Assembly: GCA_015067725.1 (NCBI GenBank) | Contig: SVLX01000022.1 | Span: forward strand, 1 to 39,951 | From: Oscillospiraceae bacterium | GTDB taxonomy: Bacteria; Bacillota; Clostridia; Oscillospirales; Oscillospiraceae | Length of the DNA stretch: 39,951 nt | Reading direction: 5' to 3' | Shown here: piece after piece, positions 15,649 through 22,331 of the stretch | Layout of the letters: the number at the start of each line of letters is the position of its first letter | Numbering within the stretch: the stretch's first letter is position 1 | Position numbers and translations under genes: made by a program | Notes under the pieces: model-generated | Seen by the model: the letters and a program-made list of their open reading frames with translations, nothing else | Told to the model about the DNA's origin: nothing | The model's database searches: none

Positions 15649-16269
15649 TCAGGTATTCTTCATAATGACCGTACCAACGCATTCGCTGACGTGCTCACAG
15701 GCATCAACACAGCTCTCCAGGCAGGCGTAAATCTCACGCCAGGAGATGGTCAGCAGCACATCCCTGGAGGTGGTGGTCAACTCACGCATGGAGGACAGGT
15801 ACAGCTTGTCGCATTCTTCCTCAACGTCGTTGATTTGGACGATCAGGTTGTGAATCTTCTTGGAACGCTTGAAATTCTCAAACTCTGCCATCAAATCGCA
15901 CAGCAGTTCACAGCACCGAACAATTCTCTTGGCAAATTCCACAGCGGCGGGGTGGATGCTGGGAACGCTGTAGATATAGAACATCTGCAGGATTTCCTCA
16001 ATCTTATCGGTAACATCGTCCAACTGGTGGCTCAGCATATCCAGATCTTCCCGGTCAACCGGGGTCACAAAGGCTTTAGCCAGAGCCTCATTCATCTCGT
16101 GCTTCTTGATGTCAGCCTTGTGCTCGATGCCGTGCATCAGCTCCAGCATGTTCTGAATCTTTTCGGGGTCGTAGCTTTCAAGACAGCTCACCAGATAGAC
16201 CGCTGCCTCTTTGGAAAGCGCAGTGCTTCCCATCAGGTTTTCAAAATAGAACTTATCGCCCTTAGCCAT
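15649..16269 (-). CDS. DUF47 (PhoU-like) phosphate transport accessory protein
   Basis: A 206-residue all-helical protein of the DUF47/PhoU-like family, with GIEHKADIKKHEM and REDLDMLSHQLDDVTDKIEE as the characteristic helices rich in Glu/Asp/His that bind metal clusters in PhoU-type bundles. The partner of PiT transporters in many bacteria, it is thought to regulate phosphate uptake. It lies 18 nt downstream of the PiT gene in the same transcript; the ATG at 16269 follows AAAGGA. Cytoplasmic, no membrane span. Confidence 0.92.
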   Translation of the reverse strand: MAKGDKFYFENLMGSTALSKEAAVYLVSCLESYDPEKIQNMLELMHGIEHKADIKKHEMNEALAKAFVTPVDREDLDMLSHQLDDVTDKIEEILQMFYIYSVPSIHPAAVEFAKRIVRCCELLCDLMAEFENFKRSKKIHNLIVQINDVEEECDKLYLSSMRELTTTSRDVLLTISWREIYACLESCVDACEHVSECVGTVIMKNT

Positions 16270-16287
16270 TTTCCAACGTCCTTTCTA

Positions 16288-17340
16288 TTATGTGAAGATC
16301 AGCATAAACAATTTCGTCATCAGGAAGCCCACCAAGCCACAGCCGGGGAAGGTCAGCACCCAGGTCAGCACCATTTCCTTCACCACGCCAAAATTGATGG
16401 CAGATACCCGCTTCACCGCTCCCACGCCCATAATGGAGGTGGTCTTGGCGTGGGTGGTGGACACCGGCAGGGAGAAGATGGAGCAAATCAGCAGGGAAGC
16501 TGCGGCGGCAATGTCCGCAGAGAAGCCCTGATACTTCTCCAGCTTGACCATGTCCATGCCCACAGACTTGATGATTTTCTTTCCACCCATGGCTGTGCCG
16601 GCGGCCATGACCACGGAGCAGACAATCATCAGCCAGATGGGGATATGAATATCCGCAGGCAAAGACTGACCCTTGGACATATATACACACAGAAGGACAA
16701 CGCCCATGAACTTCTGACCGTCCTGCGCACCATGCATAAACGCCATGGAAGCCGCACCTACAATCTGCGCGCCCCGGAAGAAGGGGGCAGTCCTGGGACG
16801 GTTGGCTTTGCGGAAAATCAGCGTGACCAGCTTGCACACCAGCCAGCCCAGACCGAAGCCCAGACCCACGGAAATGCCGATGCCATAAATAACCTTAATC
16901 CACTCATTTCCATTGACGCCGGAGAAACTGTTGTGCATGGCGATGGCACTGCCGGTCAGGCCGGCAATGAGGGCATGGCTCTCACTGGTGGGGATACCGA
17001 AAACCCAGGCCAGAGTCGCCCAGAGGACAATGGCAAAGAGTGCCGCACTCAGGGCAATGATGGCCAAATCCGGATTACTGCCGAAGTCCACCATTTTGGT
17101 GATGGTCTCAGCGACGGTGGCATTGAGCAGAGTCATCACAAATACGCCGAGGAAATTAAAGACTGCCGCCATCAAAATGGCCGCCCGGGGAGACATACAG
17201 CGGGTAACCACGCAAGTGGCGATGGCATTGGGTGCATCTGTCCAGCCGTTGACCAGAATTACGCCCAAAGTCAATGATACGGCAATAAACAGCAATGGGT
17301 TCGCTGTCATCTGTTGCCAGAAGTCTAAGATGGAATCCAT
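16288..17340 (-). CDS. pit: PiT-family inorganic phosphate transporter
   Basis: A 350-residue integral membrane protein with about 9-10 spans. Both halves of the inverted-repeat signature are visible: NGWTDAPNAIAT at 31-42 and FMHGAQDGQK at 201-210, which form the phosphate/sodium site. GIPTSESHAL and LPVSTTHAKT are the paired re-entrant motifs. It takes up phosphate with a cation (Na+ or H+). The length is near the usual bacterial minimum without the large central loop. It is first in a two-gene operon with DUF47, from the promoter at 17424-17452. The ATG at 17340 follows GAGGAGAG. Confidence 0.95.
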   Translation of the reverse strand: MDSILDFWQQMTANPLLFIAVSLTLGVILVNGWTDAPNAIATCVVTRCMSPRAAILMAAVFNFLGVFVMTLLNATVAETITKMVDFGSNPDLAIIALSAALFAIVLWATLAWVFGIPTSESHALIAGLTGSAIAMHNSFSGVNGNEWIKVIYGIGISVGLGFGLGWLVCKLVTLIFRKANRPRTAPFFRGAQIVGAASMAFMHGAQDGQKFMGVVLLCVYMSKGQSLPADIHIPIWLMIVCSVVMAAGTAMGGKKIIKSVGMDMVKLEKYQGFSADIAAAASLLICSIFSLPVSTTHAKTTSIMGVGAVKRVSAINFGVVKEMVLTWVLTFPGCGLVGFLMTKLFMLIFT

Positions 17341-17423
17341 AAGAATCTCTCTCCTCTTTCTCTGTTGTGAAGCGTGTCTGTGTTGGGGAAAGCATCATAC
17401 ACTATAATCCCCCATTGTGAATC

Positions 17424-17452
17424 AGTATAGCATCTTTTTCGCAAAAAGGCAA
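17424..17452 (-). promoter_or_regulatory. Promoter of the pit-DUF47 operon
   Basis: Reading leftwards, TTGCCT (17447-17452), 17 nt, TATACT (17424-17429). It is divergent from the promoter of the large plus-strand locus, about 83 nt away. Confidence 0.72.
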
Positions 17453-17502
17453 GTAACAATTCATCCGCAAGCAAAAAACAATGGATTGACCATGCACCAC
17501 TG

Positions 17503-17517
17503 CCGGACATTTTCCGG
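17503..17517. repeat. Short inverted repeat, possible operator
   Basis: CCGGA (17503-17507), 5 nt, TCCGG (17513-17517), centred between the divergent pit and locus promoters and 18 nt before the latter's -35 box. It could be a regulator site; it is short enough to be chance. Confidence 0.3.
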
Positions 17518-17534
17518 AAATTCTTTGGTGCTTA

Positions 17535-17563
17535 TTGACAAAAGGATGGCATCAGTGTACAAT
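17535..17563 (+). promoter_or_regulatory. Promoter of the chaperone-GTPase locus
   Basis: A perfect TTGACA (17535-17540), 17 nt, TACAAT (17558-17563). The next gene starts at 17751, leaving a leader of about 180 nt. There is no CIRCE-type heat-shock operator (TTAGCACTC) or other known stress box. Confidence 0.8.
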
Positions 17564-17679
17564 TATTATCGGCAGGTTATATCGTTTTATCTGGATGAAT
17601 AGTCGCCAGATGTCATCATGTAAAGTCCGGGCAGAAAAAATTCCTCCGCCGGGATGTGATATATCTATGCCACGGGCAA

Positions 17680-17722
17680 CCGGGAATCCCCCGGAGAAGA
17701 TTGGTCGTTCCCTTTCCCGGGG
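17680..17722 (+). other. Leader with two mutually exclusive GC hairpins
   Basis: CCGGG (17680-17684) can pair with CCCGG (17690-17694), or CCCCGG (17689-17694) can pair with CCGGGG (17717-17722). The two cannot form together, and the second lies just ahead of the AAGGAG of the first gene. This may be a folding switch; it is inferred from complementarity only. Confidence 0.3.
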
Positions 17723-17750
17723 AAAATAAGGACATAAGGAGAGCGGGAGT

Positions 17751-17966
17751 ATGAGTAATAACAGTAGCGGATTGGGCACATTGATCGGCATTGCGCTGGT
17801 TGTTGGCGCAATCATTCTGGTGGTCTATATTGCCATTTTGCTGGCCGGTGCCATTGCCGCCGTAGCCGGTGCCGGTGGTTTGCTGTGGGGCGGCGGTACG
17901 GCCCTCATCAACTACGGCAAGTCCTTCAAAGAAAACATCATCGACAGCAATCGCGCTCCGGCATAA
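17751..17966 (+). CDS. Small membrane protein, first gene of the GTPase locus
   Basis: A 71-residue protein from an ATG after AAGGAG. After a polar SNNSSG start, residues about 8-52 are almost wholly hydrophobic and rich in Gly/Ala (two close-packed spans, or one span plus a re-entrant segment), ending in a charged tail (YGKSFKENIIDSN). Its tail resembles that of the 69-residue protein at 33991, which ends NTFKVYKAVFFGRG after two spans. Both stand next to a copy of the membrane GTPase, here 61 nt before it. It is likely a membrane partner or small subunit for that GTPase. No homologue of known function is recognised. Confidence 0.8.
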   Translation: MSNNSSGLGTLIGIALVVGAIILVVYIAILLAGAIAAVAGAGGLLWGGGTALINYGKSFKENIIDSNRAPA

Positions 17967-18027
17967 GACCGCCGGAAAATTCAAAAGAATAAGCGTGTAA
18001 GAGAGCGTGTAAGAGGAGGAACTGAAT

Positions 18028-19539
18028 ATGGCAAAAGTGCCTCAGCCCGCAAAGAAGAGCTATTTCTTCAGTAAGGGCTATCAGGATTTGGGGAACACCA
18101 TTAAAGGTGCCTGGTCCAGAAACTTTGCATCTATCCGAAAATACATCGCCACCCTGCGGGGCTTAGGCAGCCGCAATCTGGCCGGAAAAATCTTCTTTGG
18201 CATCCTCAATGTGCTGGCCATGCTGGCGGTGCTGGTCTGCGGCTCTGCATTGACCGCCGCCATGACCTTGGCCAATATTATGGTATTGCTGGCATTTATG
18301 GCTTGCATTTATGTGGGCTTCACGGTGATTTGGGTGATTGACCGGATCTATCTGGTAACCCGGAAAATCTTTGCCGCCTGTGACCGCTGTAAGCACAGCA
18401 GTTTGATTCCCACCTACCTTTGCCCCAACTGCGGGGAGAAACACAGCAACCTGACCCCCGGTGTCTATGGCATTCTCCGCCGCACCTGCAACTGCGGTCA
18501 GAAACTGCCCACCGTCTTCTTTAACGGGCGCAAGGATTTGCCCGGTATCTGCCCCCACTGTCTGGAAGAAGACGGTATTGTCCACTATCTGAACAACGCC
18601 GAGACCCGCCCCTTGTGCATTCCCATTGTGGGCGCCCGCTCCGTGGGCAAGACCGCTTTCATCACTGCCTTCACCAAAGAATTTATCGATACCGTTGCCC
18701 CTGCCAAGGGAATTGAAATTCAGCTCTACAACGACGAGAAAGAGCAGATTTACCGGCAAATTACCTCCGACTTCACCGCCGGGTCTACCCGCATGACAGA
18801 GCGCCCTCAGGATAACCGCTCGGTCAGCTCCGTCTCCTTCAGTTTCTTTGCCAAGCACCCCAGTTTTAAGCCGGACCGGCTGGTTCATGTCTATGACATC
18901 GCCGGTGAGGTCTTTACCGACAACACCGAAACCGAAGTCCAGAAACAATATGAATACTGCGCCGGTATCGTCTTCGTGGTTGACCCCTTCTCCATTCCCT
19001 CGGTCCGGATGGAATATGAGGAGTTATTGACGAAAGAGGATATCGCCGGTATCGGCGGCGCGGATTTGGATGGTGTCATTGATGCCTTTATGGAAAAGCT
19101 GCGCCAGGTCACCGGCCTCAGCGATGAGAAAATGTCCAAAGTACCCCTCGCGGTGGTCATCAACAAGATTGACTCCGCCGGTTTGGAGGGTGACATCGGT
19201 GAGCGGGCTGTGGGCAAGTGCATGACCGCCGAACCCGATAAATATGTGGACTTCTATGATACCCAGGACTATCTGTGCCGCAAATTCCTCCGGGAAAATG
19301 GCATGGCCGGATTCCTGAACCGAATTGATTTGCGCTTCAAGCGAAACCGCTTCTTCGCCTGCTCCGCCATCGGTCACACCAGAGATGCCGGTCAGTATCG
19401 GCCCATGGGCGTGTTGCCGCCTATGGAATGGCTGTTTAAGCAGGCAGACAGCGCCATGGGTAAGGTTTGGAATGACCACACCTTCACCAAAAAGCCGGTA
19501 GACCCCAACGAAACCAAAACTGCGGCTTCGACCCACTAA
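18028..19539 (+). CDS. Membrane-anchored zinc-ribbon GTPase (DO-GTPase2-like), copy 1
   Basis: A 503-residue protein. Residues 1-50 are cytosolic, and two spans at about 55-75 and 81-104 form a hairpin. A zinc-ribbon region follows (CDRC 118-121 with CPNC 132-135, then CNC 154-156 with CPHC 175-178). A TRAFAC-like GTPase domain follows: Walker A GARSVGKT (202-209), G3 YDIAGE (289-294), a hydrophobic VFVVDPF strand and G4 NKID (379-382). The closest families I know are the double-GTPase (DO-GTPase2) proteins found with GAP1-type partners in NTP-dependent conflict systems. The GTPase faces the cytosol and probably acts as a switch at the membrane. A near-full-length paralogue lies at 32498-33991. 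Stop to next start is 15 nt. Confidence 0.87.
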   Translation: MAKVPQPAKKSYFFSKGYQDLGNTIKGAWSRNFASIRKYIATLRGLGSRNLAGKIFFGILNVLAMLAVLVCGSALTAAMTLANIMVLLAFMACIYVGFTVIWVIDRIYLVTRKIFAACDRCKHSSLIPTYLCPNCGEKHSNLTPGVYGILRRTCNCGQKLPTVFFNGRKDLPGICPHCLEEDGIVHYLNNAETRPLCIPIVGARSVGKTAFITAFTKEFIDTVAPAKGIEIQLYNDEKEQIYRQITSDFTAGSTRMTERPQDNRSVSSVSFSFFAKHPSFKPDRLVHVYDIAGEVFTDNTETEVQKQYEYCAGIVFVVDPFSIPSVRMEYEELLTKEDIAGIGGADLDGVIDAFMEKLRQVTGLSDEKMSKVPLAVVINKIDSAGLEGDIGERAVGKCMTAEPDKYVDFYDTQDYLCRKFLRENGMAGFLNRIDLRFKRNRFFACSAIGHTRDAGQYRPMGVLPPMEWLFKQADSAMGKVWNDHTFTKKPVDPNETKTAASTH

Positions 19540-19554
19540 GCAAGGAGGACAGCA

Positions 19555-20433
19555 ATGGACGAACAGAATTGCAAAGACCTGCCCCTGAAGGGGATTCCCC
19601 AGGAGCCTGACGCACCGGCTAATGCTCCCGCCACGGATGTTGCCGAGAGCAGTGAGATTGCAGAGCCGGTTGTCGTTTCCGCAACCACGGAAGAACCGGA
19701 ATCCGCCGAACCCCCCGAGCCTGTCGAACCCCCGGATACGCCGGAAACGACAGGTGTGCCGGAAGTGACCGGAGAAGCACCGGAAACCACCGAATCCGAA
19801 CCCAAACCCACAGAAGAAGAACCCACCCCGGAAGAATCCGCCCCCGATATTCCCGCAGAATCACCGGATGAGCCGCCACAGAGCCCCACCCCTCCCCCTT
19901 ATGACCCCCAGCCTGCTCTGGATGCCCTGATGGCACAGACCCAGGCCATGGCGCAACAACTCAGCAGTCTGGAGGCTCTGTTTACCAAGCGGATTATGTA
20001 TACCGACCACGAGGAAAAGACCCTGGACCGGATGCACAGCGAGCTGCAGCGGTACAAAGAGGACCTGTACTTCAAGCTGATTAAGCCCATTTTGGTGGAT
20101 GTGCTGGAAATGCGGGATTCCATCATCCGCATGGCAGAGATGTATGCCGCCAAGCCCGAGGGTCAGCAGGATATCCCCTTAAAAACCTTCTCCAACTATG
20201 CTTACGACCTACAGGAAATTCTGGAGAAGAACGGCATTGAAATCTTCCGCTCTGAGCCCGGCGGGGACTATATTCCCCTACGGCAACGGGTGGTCAAAAA
20301 ATGTCCCACCACCGATGAGACCCTCCATGGCAAAGTCGCCCAGTCCATCACCAGCGGCTACCTCAACGCAGACAAGGTACTCTCTCCGGAGAAGGTCAGC
20401 GTCTATGTCTACGAAGCCCCCAAGGAGGGGTAA
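19555..20433 (+). CDS. GrpE-like nucleotide exchange factor with long acidic Pro-rich tail
   Basis: A 292-residue protein after AGGAGG. Residues 1 to about 118 are disordered, rich in Glu/Pro/Thr with EPPEPVEPP-type near-repeats. From about 120 it follows the GrpE plan: a long coiled coil (LDRMHSELQRYKEDLYFKLIKPILVDVLEMRDSI without breaks), a short helix pair (YAYDLQEILEKNGIEIF) and a C-terminal beta domain ending SITSGYLNADKVLSPEKVSVYVYE, which matches the GrpE tail (GY...G.VLRPA.V.V). GrpE makes Hsp70 release ADP. It lies directly before an Hsp70 gene, which supports the call. The sequence is far from housekeeping GrpE, so it is likely dedicated to the local Hsp70s. Confidence 0.75.
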   Translation: MDEQNCKDLPLKGIPQEPDAPANAPATDVAESSEIAEPVVVSATTEEPESAEPPEPVEPPDTPETTGVPEVTGEAPETTESEPKPTEEEPTPEESAPDIPAESPDEPPQSPTPPPYDPQPALDALMAQTQAMAQQLSSLEALFTKRIMYTDHEEKTLDRMHSELQRYKEDLYFKLIKPILVDVLEMRDSIIRMAEMYAAKPEGQQDIPLKTFSNYAYDLQEILEKNGIEIFRSEPGGDYIPLRQRVVKKCPTTDETLHGKVAQSITSGYLNADKVLSPEKVSVYVYEAPKEG

Positions 20434-20494
20434 GCCCACAAAACGCCACCAGGCATGAATTTTCAAACAACATTCTGAAATGAGGTAAATGAAT

Positions 20495-22147
20495 ATGGCA
20501 AAATATGTTTTCGGTATCGACCTTGGCACCACCTACTCCTGCATCGCCTATGTGGATGAAAACGGCAGAGCTGTTGTGGTCAACAATATGGAAGGCACCA
20601 ACACCACCCCCTCCGTGGTCAACTTCGCCAGCCCCACCAATGTGGTGGTGGGTCAGGTGGCCAAGGACACCGCTGTTATCGACCCCCAGAATACCGTCTC
20701 TCTGGTCAAGACTCTTATGGGCAAGAGTAATTTTGCCATCAACTACAACGGTCAGGACATGACCCCCGAGGAAGTCTCCAGCTATATCCTCCGCAAGCTG
20801 ACTGAGGATGCCTCCAAGCAGTTGGGCGTGGAGGTCAAGGATGTGGTCATCACCTGCCCGGCTTACTTCGGCTCTGAGGAAGCCTCCGCCACCCGGAAAG
20901 CCGGTGAGATTGCCGGTCTGAATGTGCTGGGTATCCTCCGTGAACCCACCGCCGCCGCACTGTACTATGGCTGCGCCAGAGCCCAGGAGGCCAAGACCAT
21001 TCTGGTTTATGACCTGGGCGGCGGCACTTTTGACGTGACCGTAATGGCCATCAGCGCCGATGGCAACATCGAAGTCATCTGCGCCGACGGCGACCACGAT
21101 TTGGGTGGCAAGGACTGGGATACCGCCCTGATGAACTATCTGGCCGGTCAGTTCTGTGCCGAGACCGGTTTTGACGGTGACTTTGACGAATACGCCCAGC
21201 AGGATCTGCGCATCAAGGCCGAGCGGGCCAAGCAGCAGCTCACCTCCCGGGAGAAAGTACCCGTCATGGTGGATGTCAGCGGTATGCGCGCCCGGATCGA
21301 AGTCACCCGGGAGACTTTTGAGGAAATCACCGCCTCCATGCTGGCCAGCTCCATTGAGCGCACCGATGCCGCCATCGCTCTGGCCAAGGAGAAGGGCTAC
21401 ACCGTGGATGAGATTCTGCTGGTCGGTGGCTCCACCAAGATGCCTCAGGTTCCCAAGGCTCTGGTCGCCCGCTATGGCAAAGAGCCCAGAGTGCTGGAGC
21501 CCGATGAGGCTGTAGCCAAGGGTGCTGCCCTGTTCGCTCTGGGCGAATATGAGGAAATGGCCAAGAAGTGGCAGGATGCCGCCGCCAAGGGTGAGCTGGA
21601 CAATGCCGACCAGAAGACCAAGGAAGAGGCCGCCAAGTTTGAAGAAGCCGCCGCCGTATCCACGGAGATGGTCGCCGGTCTGTCCGGCAAAAAAATGAAG
21701 GACGTGGTCACTGTGGCCACCACCAAGAGCTACGCCCTGAAGGTTCTGATTCAGGGTCGTGAGGTCTGTCAGAACATGATCATCAAGAATACCCCCATGC
21801 GTGACGGTCTGGCCAGTGTGTCCAAGCGGTTCGGCACGGTGGAGGATGACCAGCGGGATGCAGAGCTGGTGGTCTTTGAGACCGACTGCTGTGAGGAGAC
21901 ATTTGAGGTCAATGAGGAGTTCGTTCTGGGTACTGCCAATCTGGAGCTGCCCTCCGGTCTGGCCGCCGGCAGTCCCATTGAGGTCACCTTCACCCTGAAC
22001 AAAGAGGGTATTCTGGAGGTCACCGGTCGCGACCTGGTGGGCAACCGGGAGGTTCATGCCACCATGCAGGCTTCCTCCGGTGCAACCATGAGCGATGCCG
22101 ATGTGGAAGCCGCCAAACAGCGGAGCAAGAACATCACCATCGAATGA
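20495..22147 (+). CDS. Shortened Hsp70 (DnaK-like) chaperone
   Basis: A 550-residue Hsp70. The nucleotide-binding domain (1 to about 360) has FGIDLGTTYSC (phosphate 1), VYDLGGGTFDV (Asp 173, phosphate 2), GGKDWD and LVGGSTKMP (adenosine motif, about 309-317). After it come about 45 charged helical residues (from EYEEMAKKW to SGKKMKD), and the canonical hydrophobic DnaK linker is replaced by DVVTVAT. A substrate-binding beta domain follows, ending EVTGRDLVG. The C-terminal lid is reduced to about 30 residues, so it is 60-90 residues shorter than DnaK. It is not the housekeeping DnaK (no hrcA/dnaJ neighbours). An ATG at 20489 is too close to the GAGG box; the one at 20495 fits better. Confidence 0.92.
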   Translation: MAKYVFGIDLGTTYSCIAYVDENGRAVVVNNMEGTNTTPSVVNFASPTNVVVGQVAKDTAVIDPQNTVSLVKTLMGKSNFAINYNGQDMTPEEVSSYILRKLTEDASKQLGVEVKDVVITCPAYFGSEEASATRKAGEIAGLNVLGILREPTAAALYYGCARAQEAKTILVYDLGGGTFDVTVMAISADGNIEVICADGDHDLGGKDWDTALMNYLAGQFCAETGFDGDFDEYAQQDLRIKAERAKQQLTSREKVPVMVDVSGMRARIEVTRETFEEITASMLASSIERTDAAIALAKEKGYTVDEILLVGGSTKMPQVPKALVARYGKEPRVLEPDEAVAKGAALFALGEYEEMAKKWQDAAAKGELDNADQKTKEEAAKFEEAAAVSTEMVAGLSGKKMKDVVTVATTKSYALKVLIQGREVCQNMIIKNTPMRDGLASVSKRFGTVEDDQRDAELVVFETDCCEETFEVNEEFVLGTANLELPSGLAAGSPIEVTFTLNKEGILEVTGRDLVGNREVHATMQASSGATMSDADVEAAKQRSKNITIE

Positions 22148-22159
22148 GTTTTCTATGTT

Positions 22160-22204
22160 GCCGCCTGCCCAAGAATATGGTCTTGTGGCAGGCGGCGCTT
22201 TTTG
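22160..22204 (+). terminator. Intrinsic terminator inside the locus
   Basis: GCCGCCTGCC (22160-22169) and GGCAGGCGGC (22187-22196) form a perfect 10-bp stem, followed by GCTTTTTG. It comes 12 nt after the Hsp70 stop and 128 nt before the next gene. It may end most transcripts after the first four genes, or act as an attenuator; no clear promoter follows in 22205-22331. Confidence 0.85.
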
Positions 22205-22331
22205 AGGTTATCGTTTACGGTTGACGGGTTGGCGTTTTCTGTCCCGGGGTTTCCCATTTGGGCGGGTTATCCCACCCACTGAACAGAAAAAATCGTTAAT
22301 GATCCACAGAATAAACGTTGGAGGAAGGATT

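Noticed and set aside
15691..17277. A 528-codon plus-strand frame over DUF47 and pit
   Set aside because: Antisense to two well recognised genes and composed of His/Gln/Gly-rich sequence without domain features.
20495..22147. Housekeeping dnaK
   Set aside because: The lid is nearly absent, the hydrophobic interdomain linker is changed, and hrcA and dnaJ are not adjacent.
22221..22331. A 37-codon N-terminal extension of the Hsp70-vWA protein from a TTG
   Set aside because: The ATG at 22332 has a good GGAGGA site and begins the Hsp70 fold directly; the extension is Arg/Pro-rich with no match to Hsp70.
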